Shown here one piece after another: positions 45,588 to 54,456 of a stretch of 64,000 bases of DNA; position 1 is the stretch's first letter, and every line of letters begins with the position of its first letter. This DNA comes from Chloroflexota bacterium. Lineage in GTDB: Bacteria; Chloroflexota; Anaerolineae; Aggregatilineales; J027. The translations under genes were made by a program, and so were the position numbers. A model generated the notes under the pieces. It was not told the origin of the DNA. It did not search any database and worked only from the letters and a program-made list of their open reading frames with translations. The stretch is from positions 124,001-188,000 of the forward strand of contig QMIT01000005.1 in the NCBI GenBank assembly GCA_024434115.1, read 5' to 3'.

Positions 45588-45603
45588 CTGTACTTTGGTA
45601 CAG
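45588..45603. promoter_or_regulatory. Palindrome upstream of the EamA gene
   Basis: CTGTAC-TTTG-GTACAG at 45588-45603 is a perfect six-base inverted repeat with a four-base spacer, 120 bases before the EamA start. A related TTGGTACT lies just upstream of the MocR-type gene's ATG (17905-17925). MocR-type regulators often control EamA transporters, but this link is an inference. Confidence 0.35.
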
Positions 45604-45723
45604 TCAGGGGATCGTTTTAGAATTAATCGGCCAAGTACGGTAAAATCCACCTTGTACTCATCTGAATTTCTTGAGTGCCCCCACCACTTTTATATCAATC
45701 GGAATTGAATCAAAGGAACAGCC

Positions 45724-46575
45724 ATGAACCTCTTTGGGTCAGAGTTGGCCTCGGTAGCCTATGGGTTGATGTCAGCAGCCAGTTGGGGAGCAGGCGATTT
45801 CAGTGGGGGATATTCGACACGGCGTACCCCTGTCCTTACGGTGTTGATTCTCTCGCAAATCACCGGACTCGCGGCGCTGATTCTCTTTGCATTGGCGTTT
45901 GGTGAGCCTGCTCCCTCCCGGCATGACCTGTTGATTGGGGCAGCCGCCGGAATCGTCGGGGATATTGGCTTGGCGGCGCTCTATCGGGCGATGGCGATTG
46001 GCAAAATGAGCATCGCGGCCCCTTTAAGCGCGGTATTACAAGGGCTGCTCCCCGTGACCTTTGGCATTGTGACACAGGGCTTGCCGGGTGGACTGAAGAT
46101 TTTTGGGTTTGGGCTGGCATTGGTCGGGGTGTGGTTGATTTCGCAGCCGGGGTCAGGCCATATTAGCAGCGATGGATTAGTTTTGGCGGTAATTGCGGGT
46201 ATGGGCTTTGGCGGATTTTTGACCTTGGTGGCCCTTCTCAGTGATGAAGCGCTTTTCTGGTCGTTGGCGGTCTCGCGTATGGCCTCCATTACCGCCATGC
46301 TGATTTTGGCCTTTTCGATGCGCCGTTTGACTGCCCCGACGGGTAAATATATTCCCCTGATTATGTTCTGTGGGGTGATGGATGTTGGCGGCAATGTGTT
46401 TTTTGCGCTGGCAGAGGAAGCAGGTCGGGTGGATGTGGCCTCGGTGCTGTCCTCACTCTATCCTGCGACGACGGTGGTGCTGGCGCTGGTCATTTTGAAG
46501 GAACGTCTGACGCGCTGGCAGGGGGTGGGGGTGTTGTGTGGGATGACGGCGATTGCGCTGATTGCGACGGGTTGA
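45724..46575 (+). CDS. EamA/DMT-family transporter
   Basis: 283 residues, ten predicted helices in two five-helix halves. Characteristic ends: ALYRAMAIGKMSIAAPLSAV near the end of the first half and VASVLSSLYPATTVVLALVILKERLTRWQGVGVLCGMTAIALI in the second. Such proteins export amino acids or small metabolites. AAAGGAACAG precedes the ATG. Confidence 0.88.
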   Translation: MNLFGSELASVAYGLMSAASWGAGDFSGGYSTRRTPVLTVLILSQITGLAALILFALAFGEPAPSRHDLLIGAAAGIVGDIGLAALYRAMAIGKMSIAAPLSAVLQGLLPVTFGIVTQGLPGGLKIFGFGLALVGVWLISQPGSGHISSDGLVLAVIAGMGFGGFLTLVALLSDEALFWSLAVSRMASITAMLILAFSMRRLTAPTGKYIPLIMFCGVMDVGGNVFFALAEEAGRVDVASVLSSLYPATTVVLALVILKERLTRWQGVGVLCGMTAIALIATG

Positions 46576-46983
46576 TTTTGCGGGGCATGTCACTAACATC
46601 TTGTAACCACCAGCAAATTGAAGAAATCCATTTCATCACCAACCCTGACAAAATAGGGCATTTGTAAAGGTAATGTTATTGTCATAACAGATGTATGACA
46701 GATGCACACGGAAGTTAGGCCAAAACTCACCACCCGAATCTCCTAAATGAGTATACAATGAGGTTAAGATTGATTTTTCGAGATTAACACAAGCACAGGT
46801 TAGACCTGATTAGCTTTAGAGGTTTGAGCAAATAGCTCCTCCTGAAATCTCCAAGAACTTCTCCTCATCGGTTCTCAGAAGCCTATCCCCCACCGGATAG
46901 GTTTCTTGATTTATTGCGCCTGGAACTTCCTACCCGCTATTGCCGTCTTTGAATAGAACTGATTCCAAGATGAGGAGACGTTG
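46576..46983 (+). promoter_or_regulatory. 408-base intergenic region, possible structured leader
   Basis: No ORF or known RNA class is seen. Three features: TGTTAT-TGTC-ATAACA at 46674-46689 (operator-like), a TATACAAT at 46752-46759 with no clear -35 box, and a ten-pair hairpin at 46879-46904 (AAGCCTATCC with GGATAGGTTT, one G-U pair) followed by a weakly T-rich tract. The hairpin lies about 80 bases before the TolB-like gene, so it could be an attenuator or the terminator of a small RNA. GAGGAG stands at 46970-46975. Confidence 0.35.
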
Positions 46984-47901
46984 ATGTTTAGCTCGATCAA
47001 GAAGACCCTGCTTGCCACCGCACTGCTGACCACAGCGGTGTTTGGTATGGCCCACGCCCAAGACCCGGCAACGGATGGAGACAGTTGGATTGTCTATGAA
47101 GCCGATATTGCCGATTTTACCGGGCACAACCCTGATATTTTCCTGCTGCATGTGAACAGCGGTGAGATCACCCAATTGACCCAGAACCTAGTGGATCGCC
47201 AATTTTACCGCAACACCGACCCGGCCCTCTCTCCCGATGGCAGCCAGATCGCCTTTGTCTCGGATCGAGATCGGCCCAGCAGCGATAATCCCCTGACTGA
47301 CATTTATGTGATGAATCGGGATGGCAGCGACCAAACCCGCGTGACCTTCAATGAGGTGTACGATTCTAGTCCGGCGTGGCTCGATAATGACCATCTAATC
47401 TACACATCGGGGATGAGACCCGGCGAACTCGTTGTCCTCGATTTGACAGATGGCACAGAGACCCATTTGGGGATTGAGGGCTATGCGCCTGCCCCCAACG
47501 CCGATGGCACACAAATCGCCTATGTATTCGAAGGTGGTCTCTACATCATACAGGCCGATGGCTCTGGCAGCCGCTTGGTGACGGATGCCGTCGAAGGCAT
47601 GTCTGGCCCGGTGTGGTCGCCCGATGATAGCCAACTGCTGTTCACGTCACGGGACAAAGCAGCATATGGGGTCTATGTGGTGGATACAGATGGCGAAAAT
47701 GTCCAGCAGATCAGTGCCGAATCGGTTTTTGGGGCCACATGGTCGCCGGATGGCACGCAGATTGCCTATGTGCTGCTCGGCGGCGTACCGGAAGGCCAAT
47801 TACACCCCGTCATCAATCTGTATGTCATGCAGGCCGATGGCAGTGATTCGCATCTGTTGGCGGGGCTGGCGGGTTGGAGTGCCTATCCCGATTGGAATTA
47901 A
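46984..47901 (+). CDS. Secreted TolB-like beta-propeller
   Basis: 305 residues from the ATG at 46984. Signal peptide to about 22 (GMAHAQ). Five or six PD40-type blades of the form DPALSPDGSQIAFVSDR, DIYVMNRDGSDQTRVTF, GPVWSPDDSQLLFTSR and GATWSPDGTQIAYV. The family binds proteins or peptides outside the cell; TolB is only its best-known member. No Tol-Pal genes are near, so no such role is proposed. Confidence 0.85.
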   Translation: MFSSIKKTLLATALLTTAVFGMAHAQDPATDGDSWIVYEADIADFTGHNPDIFLLHVNSGEITQLTQNLVDRQFYRNTDPALSPDGSQIAFVSDRDRPSSDNPLTDIYVMNRDGSDQTRVTFNEVYDSSPAWLDNDHLIYTSGMRPGELVVLDLTDGTETHLGIEGYAPAPNADGTQIAYVFEGGLYIIQADGSGSRLVTDAVEGMSGPVWSPDDSQLLFTSRDKAAYGVYVVDTDGENVQQISAESVFGATWSPDGTQIAYVLLGGVPEGQLHPVINLYVMQADGSDSHLLAGLAGWSAYPDWN

Positions 47902-47924
47902 TCGCTGCACACCAAGTCAAATTG

Positions 47925-47961
47925 AAAAAGGCTATCCTCAGTGATGGGGACAGCCTTTTTT
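47925..47961. terminator. Bidirectional terminator between convergent genes
   Basis: AAAAAGGCTATCC and GGGACAGCCTTTTTT form a hairpin with one mismatch, A-run before and T-run after, between the TolB-like gene and the subtilase gene. Confidence 0.8.
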
Positions 47962-47982
47962 GTTGTCTGTAGTTATCACAAT

Positions 47983-50900
47983 TTAGGGCGTAGGCCAAAC
48001 TGGGGTTGTTTCGCGCCAACTTGCAGCACTATAGTGGTTACTTGGGAAATCTATCGTTAAGGTCTGCAAAATCGCTTCTCCGCTATTCCATTGAAGGTCA
48101 TTTCGGCGATAGAAGATACTTCCAGAGGTGGTATTGTAATAAATGCCAAAGCTATCTAACTTACTGCTATCCCAATCACCTACCACAAACCTTCCATAGG
48201 CATTCGCCGACCCTGTAGTGGCGAAACCGATATACTGAGCGTATGGAAATCCGGAATTTACAGTAGTGGGTGGGGTATTGGAGAATGCCACAAAATGACC
48301 CCTTCGAACTGCAATTGTGTCAATACCATCCGGCACAAGGTTATTTACTGGATTGCCCTCAGTTCCAAAATCGCCTGCCGCAAATTGCCATGCTAGGCCG
48401 GGGAGTTCGGGATTAGTATTGTCGGGCAGCAGGACACTTAACCATTGGAAGGGTTTTGGTTGTGGATTTACAATACTAAAATCACAGGTGAAATACATCG
48501 CAAAGGCAACTCCATAAGGCGGAAAGTTGCCACTATCAATTACACCAATGCAATCGTGATTGACCGTCGCATCAAATCGTCCTGCTACTGCAAAGACCCC
48601 AACCTCCGGTACACCTTGTGTGAGACCAAACCATGTAAGCGTCCAAATCGCTCGACCTTGATTATTGGTTGTTCCTATGATGTTGGTAGTATAGAACATG
48701 CCAACTGCATTATCATAGAAACCCGGTGTTTTGTCACCATCGCCATCCCAATCGCCCATGACCCATTGACGATCTAAGTTGGAGACGTTTACTGGATTCC
48801 CTGTTGGATAAAACGAGTAATCTACGGGCTGGGGGTAGTCTCGCAAAGTGGAAGATAACCGAATGCGCTGATCTGCCCCATAGAAAATAGCCAGCGTGTC
48901 ACCTGCGGGAGCAAGGCTAACCCATAGATGCAAACCTTCCGGCCCAGTAAACTGCGTAGTCCCTTTTTGAGCCACCATGATGTAATACGTAAAGTTGGGT
49001 CGCACCTGAAAGTTGACGGCGGATTGTTCATTAGTAAAACTGTGGTCGGTTGTAGAGTAGGTATAGCTAATATCATCATTACAGGCAACACGATTGCCAC
49101 TAGATATGGTTTGTTCATAGACAGCTATGATGGTATCATACGTACTGTCCTTGGTCGTTAAAGAGAGCCAATAGGATGAAACACTAGGCCCATATCGAAA
49201 CCAGACGGTGTTGGTAAAATTATTGCCGCCGCATTCTGTGGATAAAGGAATATCATTGACTGTTTTGTTCGAGCCTTCGGGGTCTTGGATATATTCATAA
49301 TCGTAAGCAAAGCTACCGATAGATGGTAATGAATGGGCGGTAGATGGTGAGTCGTTATGTGGTGCAACCCCCGGCGCACTATCGGGTAGGACATTTAGCA
49401 CAGCGTTGAGCGCATCCACTCGGTTCCGAGTCAACGGCGCAGGTATACCGGGGCGATTGTCGGTTACGGGTACCCCGCCATAGCCAAGATTTGTTCTAAA
49501 GGTGGCATCAGTGAAGATTGGTATACTTGTTTGCTCTATTAAAACACCTGTTGCAGCAGCATGTGGTGCCGCGAAAGAGGTTCCGCTTACAGGTTGGCTT
49601 ATCCCGCCATTTATATCAGTTGTAACTATATCAACCCCCGGAGCAAGAAAATCCAATGCGGGGGCCGTATTCGAAAAATTAGCTACGATGTCATTATCGT
49701 CAGTTGCACCTATGGCTATTACTTCTCCAAGACATCCCGGGAAAGTTATTCCATTTAAGTCACCTTGATTATGAGAAATCGAAAAAACTCTAATACCTAA
49801 ATTAAAGGCTTGTGTGATTAGGTTTTCTAGGTTTGTATACGAAGTGCCATTACAATTGTTGGCAAAATGAGCAGGCGTGGTTGGCAGGCTAAAACTCATA
49901 TTAATTGCATCAACACCAAACGGATTTGGATTGGTAGGTGTTCCTAAAATATAGTTTATTGCTCGCTCAACGTCTCGATTGTCAAAATAACCAGCATTAT
50001 TCTCCAGTCTGATTGCCAAAATCCCTGCATTAGGAGCAACCCCAATTAAGGAATTACTCCCATTCCTTGATACTCCATTGGAAGTTATAATCCCTGCTAT
50101 TCGAGTACCATGTCCGCCGATATCATTTGCCACGTCTGGGGCTGATGGACACCCGGGTGGCATCGAAACATGACTGCAATACTGCCCAATGATACTATCA
50201 CTCAAATCCGGATGATCAACATCAACTCCGCTATCCAATACTGCAACGACCATGCCTCTGCCTGTAATATTGTAAACATTACGGACTATATTGGCCTGAA
50301 TTCTCGGGACACTGGTATCGAGGCCATATTCACCTTGCCCACATAAATCAATAGCTATTACTAAGGGCATTGTCTGCAATTCTAGAAGTGCATCCAAATC
50401 AGCATAACCGTTAAAACCAGCAACAACAGTAAATCTGTCTGTAACTTCAAAATTCCCTTTTGTAATGTCCCCTAGAACGGTATCTTGTCTTTGTTTGATC
50501 AATTCCGGATCGGCAAGCCTTCCCGGTGTTCTTTGAGCGAGAGGCTCCGGTTCAACAAGTGCAACTGATACACAGGCTTGTCCCTCTGCTTGGGCAGTTA
50601 CAATGGTTTCACTCTTGACCTTGCTTAAGTCTACAATCATCGCCTCTTGGCTGGCACGCGATACGCGAAACGCATCAATTCCAACAACGCCGCCCTCTTG
50701 GGCATACACCCGCAGCGTGTGCAGGCCGTCATCCAAATAATCTACCACTGTGCGCTCTTGATATTGAGTGGCTTGGTCGGCGGTGATGATCGTTCGCAGG
50801 ACGGTGTGGTCAACATCCACCGCCAGTGTGCCCAAATTGGTGCCTGTGGTGTAGATCACCTCTACCCGCGATCCCACAAAGGTCAAAGTCAAGACATCAT

Positions 50901-51144
50901 CGGGGCTGCCGCTGCTGTACAGATAGCTGCCACTGCTGGCGGATTTGGCTTCTTGGGCCGTCCAATTGCCAGCCCGTTCCACCACGACATCATCGGATTC
51001 GACTAAACGGCCTTCGGAATTTTGACGGGCGGATTTCACGTCATCGGAGTCGGATGTATAGAGAATATAGGCAATCCCGACAATGAGCAGCGCAAGGACG
51101 ATGAGGAATGTCAGGCCGAGTTTGGAATTTAGCTTCTTGAACAT
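47983..51144 (-). CDS. Large secreted subtilisin-family (S8) protease
   Basis: 1053 residues from the ATG at 51144, with GGAGGGGAGAG upstream; it starts with a membrane anchor or signal (LGLTFLIVLALLIVGIAYILY). A jelly-roll-like module comes first (RLVESDDVVVERAGNW to FRVSR), then an S8 domain with Asp in MVVAVLDSGVDVDHPDL, His in DIGGHGTRIAGI and Ser in PVSGTSFAAPHA. A pre-peptidase-like domain (CNDDISYTYS) and a C-terminal FG-GAP-like module (GDWDGDGDKTPGFY) follow. The three catalytic residues are intact. The first and last modules match the lamin-tail protein. Confidence 0.92.
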   Translation of the reverse strand: MFKKLNSKLGLTFLIVLALLIVGIAYILYTSDSDDVKSARQNSEGRLVESDDVVVERAGNWTAQEAKSASSGSYLYSSGSPDDVLTLTFVGSRVEVIYTTGTNLGTLAVDVDHTVLRTIITADQATQYQERTVVDYLDDGLHTLRVYAQEGGVVGIDAFRVSRASQEAMIVDLSKVKSETIVTAQAEGQACVSVALVEPEPLAQRTPGRLADPELIKQRQDTVLGDITKGNFEVTDRFTVVAGFNGYADLDALLELQTMPLVIAIDLCGQGEYGLDTSVPRIQANIVRNVYNITGRGMVVAVLDSGVDVDHPDLSDSIIGQYCSHVSMPPGCPSAPDVANDIGGHGTRIAGIITSNGVSRNGSNSLIGVAPNAGILAIRLENNAGYFDNRDVERAINYILGTPTNPNPFGVDAINMSFSLPTTPAHFANNCNGTSYTNLENLITQAFNLGIRVFSISHNQGDLNGITFPGCLGEVIAIGATDDNDIVANFSNTAPALDFLAPGVDIVTTDINGGISQPVSGTSFAAPHAAATGVLIEQTSIPIFTDATFRTNLGYGGVPVTDNRPGIPAPLTRNRVDALNAVLNVLPDSAPGVAPHNDSPSTAHSLPSIGSFAYDYEYIQDPEGSNKTVNDIPLSTECGGNNFTNTVWFRYGPSVSSYWLSLTTKDSTYDTIIAVYEQTISSGNRVACNDDISYTYSTTDHSFTNEQSAVNFQVRPNFTYYIMVAQKGTTQFTGPEGLHLWVSLAPAGDTLAIFYGADQRIRLSSTLRDYPQPVDYSFYPTGNPVNVSNLDRQWVMGDWDGDGDKTPGFYDNAVGMFYTTNIIGTTNNQGRAIWTLTWFGLTQGVPEVGVFAVAGRFDATVNHDCIGVIDSGNFPPYGVAFAMYFTCDFSIVNPQPKPFQWLSVLLPDNTNPELPGLAWQFAAGDFGTEGNPVNNLVPDGIDTIAVRRGHFVAFSNTPPTTVNSGFPYAQYIGFATTGSANAYGRFVVGDWDSSKLDSFGIYYNTTSGSIFYRRNDLQWNSGEAILQTLTIDFPSNHYSAASWRETTPVWPTP

Positions 51145-51272
51145 AGCAACTCTCCCCTCCACGCTAGTATTTGAATCTAAACTTACCCCCCCCTTAAAAG
51201 TATTATACCACGCGGTTGAAGATGGGTATACAAATTTCATGAATGTCAGGGAAATTTTACACAAGCGGAGGG

Positions 51273-51839
51273 TTAGCGCTGCGTCCAGCCTTCAATTTGG
51301 GCCATGACCACCTGCTCAAATGTGGCGTCCAAGTTGCCACCGCGCTGAAACTGCCCGCCTAATTCCAACACGACAAATCCATGCACCAATGCCCATAATC
51401 CACGCAGGGCAGGCAGCGACTCCCCCGGCCCAACCATTTCCGCGATATGGACTTGGAGGGTCAGAGCCAATTTTTCCAAAAATTCGGGGTCGGGGCGCAG
51501 TTCCGCCACCACATTGGTGTAGGCCAACCCATAACTGACGGGGTGTTCGTGGGCATACGCACGATAGGCCAGCGCCATTGCCAAAATTTTGTGGGGCAGG
51601 GGGGCGTCGGTGGTGTGTAGGGCGGTCTGCATCGCTTTGACCAGACCCGCACTGGTTTGGGCATTCAGTTCGCGCAGTAGGGCGGCCTTGCTGGTAAAAT
51701 GATGATAGAGCGAGGGCGGCTTGACCCCCAACGCTGCCGCCAAACGGTTGACCGATAGGCCATCTATACCCTCCAATTCCATCATGGCGCGGGCAGTTTG
51801 TAGAATGGCAGGGCGGTCAATGCGGGCAGGATGCGGCAT
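51273..51839 (-). CDS. TetR-family regulator
   Basis: 188 residues with an N-terminal TetR helix-turn-helix (LSVNRLAAALGVKPPSLYHHFTSKAALLREL at about 28-58) and a C-terminal ligand domain of the WHG type. It is divergent from the cupin gene with an 83-base shared upstream region holding a near-palindrome (CCAGC at 51861-51865, GCTGG at 51886-51890), so it probably controls both. Confidence 0.87.
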   Translation of the reverse strand: MPHPARIDRPAILQTARAMMELEGIDGLSVNRLAAALGVKPPSLYHHFTSKAALLRELNAQTSAGLVKAMQTALHTTDAPLPHKILAMALAYRAYAHEHPVSYGLAYTNVVAELRPDPEFLEKLALTLQVHIAEMVGPGESLPALRGLWALVHGFVVLELGGQFQRGGNLDATFEQVVMAQIEGWTQR

Positions 51840-51860
51840 CGCAAAAAATCCTTTGACCCA

Positions 51861-51899
51861 CCAGCCTAAAATTGACGACTCAAATGCTGGGGGTATTTA
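51861..51899 (+). promoter_or_regulatory. Divergent operator/promoter of tetR and cupin
   Basis: CCAGC and GCTGG (51861-51865, 51886-51890) sit on either side of a TTGACG (51872-51877); TATTTA at 51894-51899 is a possible -10 box with a 16-base spacer. A TetR dimer bound to the repeat would cover this promoter. Confidence 0.4.
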
Positions 51900-51922
51900 C
51901 TTTTTACAATAAGGGGGAATTT

Positions 51923-52345
51923 ATGGCAAACGCACCCAAACCAACCTGTCAACTTGTTCGACCCAGTAAGACGTATGAAGGCAAACAGGCCTTTAGTTAT
52001 TTTGAGGGTATCGCGGCCCAAAATGTCGGCTCGCAGGGGATATGTATGCACCTGTTGGTGATTCCGCCGGGAGGTCGGGCGAAGGCCCATATGCACGAAC
52101 ACCACGAGACGGCGATTTACGTCATCAGTGGTGAATCGGAGATGTGGTATGGCGAGAACCTCAGTGAGTACATGATTATCCGGGCGGGTGAATTTTTGTA
52201 TATCCCCGCTGGGATGCCGCATTTGCCGGGTAATCTTAGCCAAACCGAGCCTTGTACCGCCGTCATCGCCCGCACCGATCCCAATGAGCAGGAAAGCGTC
52301 GTTCTGCTGCCGGAATTGGAACCGTTTGTGCCGAAGAAATCATGA
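51923..52345 (+). CDS. Cupin-domain protein
   Basis: 140 residues from the ATG at 51923, with AAGGGGGAA upstream. The two cupin boxes are HMHEHHETAIYVISGE (His triplet for a metal) and AGEFLYIPAGMPHLPGN (late His). Single-domain cupins are often dioxygenases or isomerases; the substrate is unknown. It lies divergent to a TetR gene. Confidence 0.85.
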   Translation: MANAPKPTCQLVRPSKTYEGKQAFSYFEGIAAQNVGSQGICMHLLVIPPGGRAKAHMHEHHETAIYVISGESEMWYGENLSEYMIIRAGEFLYIPAGMPHLPGNLSQTEPCTAVIARTDPNEQESVVLLPELEPFVPKKS

Positions 52346-52371
52346 GGGCATCTTTACACACCCTTAACCCC

Positions 52372-52398
52372 GAAAAAAAGCCCCATTCGTTGGGGCTA
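52372..52398 (-). terminator. Terminator of the double GNAT gene
   Basis: AGCCCC (52379-52384) and GGGGCT (52392-52397) form a hairpin followed on the minus strand by a seven-T run. It lies about 80 bases past the stop at 52477. Confidence 0.7.
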
Positions 52399-52476
52399 AA
52401 GGTGGCGATTTTGGTGTACCGTTGTCAAATAATCGTGACCGTCATGATTAGCGCTCCTATCACTTATAAATTGGCT

Positions 52477-53457
52477 TTAGGCAGTGCTTTCGCGCAGCAC
52501 CCGCTGATATTTCCACGAAGTTTCGACCACGTGCATCCCGGCCCGTTCATACAGGCGGGTTGCACCGGTTCGATTTTCCGAATCCACATGCAGGCTAACG
52601 CCCAATTTGCCGCGCCGCTGGAATTCCCGAAAGGCATGATGCAGTAGGGCCAGCCCCAAGCCTAATTTGCGATATTCGCGGCGAACCGCTAGGTCGGAGA
52701 CATACCCAAGATTGGGTATCTCGGGGCGTTCGGCGGTACACATCGCAAATCCAGCCATCTCATCCCCGGCCCACACATTAAACCACAAGGTTGGGTCGGA
52801 ATTATCCCGTTGCATCACAAATTCCCACTGCTCAAAGGGGATGCTGTGAAACCCCCAATGCTCCGAAAAGGCGGCGTTAAAGGTATCGTAAACCATCTGT
52901 AGCTGGGTGGCAGGATCGTAAGGGCGCAGTTCGACGCCCGTGGGCCATAGTGGGGTGGGGAGTGGACGCCCATCAAAATCTATTTGCATCTTCCAAAAAC
53001 CGCGCACCACCTTGAAGTCATGGGCCTGCAAAAATTGACTTGTCCATGTAGCCCGTTCGTCTGCCGATGCCTTAAGCACAAATCGGCTGTGCGGATCGGC
53101 ATGGGGCATATGGATGCGGGTGGCGTGGTCAATGACGGTCTGTAGAAGGGTTTCTTCGATGCCCTGCCCGCGCAGTTCCGGCGTGATGGTGATTTCGGTC
53201 TCGACTTCCTCGAAAGGCTGCAAGCAGATACAAGTGGCTAGACCGACACATTGACCGTCGGCGTTATGGGCCATATAAACACTACCCGGTATATCAATCC
53301 CCGGAGCATCCCACAGCGCCCGTAGCCGTTCTTCCGTGACTACGATGGGTACACCCGTATCATGAAAATGAGTCGTGTTGATTTGCTTGGCAATATCCGG
53401 GACATCATCGAGGGTGGGGTGACGCAGGGTAATGGCAAGCGTAGGGCTAATCGTCAT
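52477..53457 (-). CDS. Tandem-GNAT acetyltransferase
   Basis: 326 residues made of two GNAT-like halves. The N-terminal half (about 10-160) has ITITPELRGQGIEETLLQTVIDHATR; the C-terminal half (about 170-326) has VSDLAVRREYRKLGLGLALLHHAFREFQ and VDSENRTGATRLYERAGMHV. Such two-domain GNATs resemble mycothiol synthase-like proteins, but the substrate is not clear. Neighbours do not suggest one. Confidence 0.85.
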   Translation of the reverse strand: MTISPTLAITLRHPTLDDVPDIAKQINTTHFHDTGVPIVVTEERLRALWDAPGIDIPGSVYMAHNADGQCVGLATCICLQPFEEVETEITITPELRGQGIEETLLQTVIDHATRIHMPHADPHSRFVLKASADERATWTSQFLQAHDFKVVRGFWKMQIDFDGRPLPTPLWPTGVELRPYDPATQLQMVYDTFNAAFSEHWGFHSIPFEQWEFVMQRDNSDPTLWFNVWAGDEMAGFAMCTAERPEIPNLGYVSDLAVRREYRKLGLGLALLHHAFREFQRRGKLGVSLHVDSENRTGATRLYERAGMHVVETSWKYQRVLRESTA

Positions 53458-53568
53458 AGGGACTCCTTGAAGCGAGCCTAGAATTAAATTCTATGTTAAA
53501 TATTCTAAAAGAAATATCTATAAAATGTCAATCAGTTTTAAATTTATCGGGTGAAAATCAAGAAAATT

Positions 53569-53602
53569 AAAAGGTGTATTCGAGATATTGAACACACCTT
53601 TT
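53569..53602 (-). terminator. Terminator of the three-paralogue operon
   Basis: AAAAGGTGT (53569-53577) pairs with ACACCTTTT (53594-53602), and a T-rich tract follows on the minus strand. Confidence 0.7.
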
Positions 53603-53617
53603 GAGATCACGAGCAAC

Positions 53618-54442
53618 TTAATCGGGATTAGCTAACCACGTATAGCCATAGGTATGGGTGGGTGGGATGTCATCAAAAATGATGACATGCACTTTGCCAT
53701 CAGATAAAGGGCCAACATTCACCTGATACTCGCCAGTGGTCAGCTTGTAGACGCTTATCAAGCCATCGCGGGCAATCAGGGTATTTTCAGTCGGAAAATC
53801 CGGCAGGGCCAAGAGGTCATCGGCTGAAATCGTCAGAGCGGGTTGTCCAATACCTTCTTCATCCAACTGCCAAATGTCAATGAATAGATCTCCGGTTTGA
53901 TAGGCTGCCGGGGTGGGCACATAAATCACAACAGGCAGGGACGAGTCACTGCCCACTCGCTGTACCCCCACTAATTGCTCAGGTTGACTGGTTGAGCTAC
54001 TGATGCCACTGACTGTTAATGTGTAATTCATCGTAATCGTTTCCGGCAGTCCAGCGGGTCCAAGGTAGCCCGCATAAAGCTCAATCCGCAGCAACACATC
54101 GCCAGTTTGGGTGACGGGGTATTGGAATACAAACTGGTGGGCAAAAGTTGCACTGCCGTGATTGGGCTGGGAAACCAGCGAAAACGGCCCCACCAACGTA
54201 TTATTGGCAAGAATATAACCACCGCCAACGCGACAATTACACCAACCACTAGCGTCGAGGGTCAAGGTTAGCACAGCCCCCTGTTCGGCATGTACAGTGT
54301 GATAGCGCCAAAAAATGATGCTGGGGATGGGGTTGCCCATCGTCGAAATGGAATCGGTAAAGGTAACACTTTCCTCCGCCTGCACCGGGAAGGTGGGGAG
54401 GAGGAAGATTAGGCAGAGAATGATGATCCAATAAAATTTCAT
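53618..54442 (-). CDS. Secreted protein, third of three paralogues
   Basis: 274 residues from the ATG at 54442 (GGAGGTGAAAGCT upstream). Signal peptide to about 23 (FPVQAEE). The mature N-terminal 120 residues are a pre-peptidase-like beta-sandwich. The C-terminal 110 residues match the two neighbouring paralogues: SSLPVVIYVPTPAA, then LFIDIWQLDEEG, LLALPDFPTENTLIARDGLISVYKLTTGEYQVNVGPLSDGKVHVIIFD. Unknown function. Confidence 0.8.
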   Translation of the reverse strand: MKFYWIIILCLIFLLPTFPVQAEESVTFTDSISTMGNPIPSIIFWRYHTVHAEQGAVLTLTLDASGWCNCRVGGGYILANNTLVGPFSLVSQPNHGSATFAHQFVFQYPVTQTGDVLLRIELYAGYLGPAGLPETITMNYTLTVSGISSSTSQPEQLVGVQRVGSDSSLPVVIYVPTPAAYQTGDLFIDIWQLDEEGIGQPALTISADDLLALPDFPTENTLIARDGLISVYKLTTGEYQVNVGPLSDGKVHVIIFDDIPPTHTYGYTWLANPD

Positions 54443-54456
54443 AGCTTTCACCTCCA

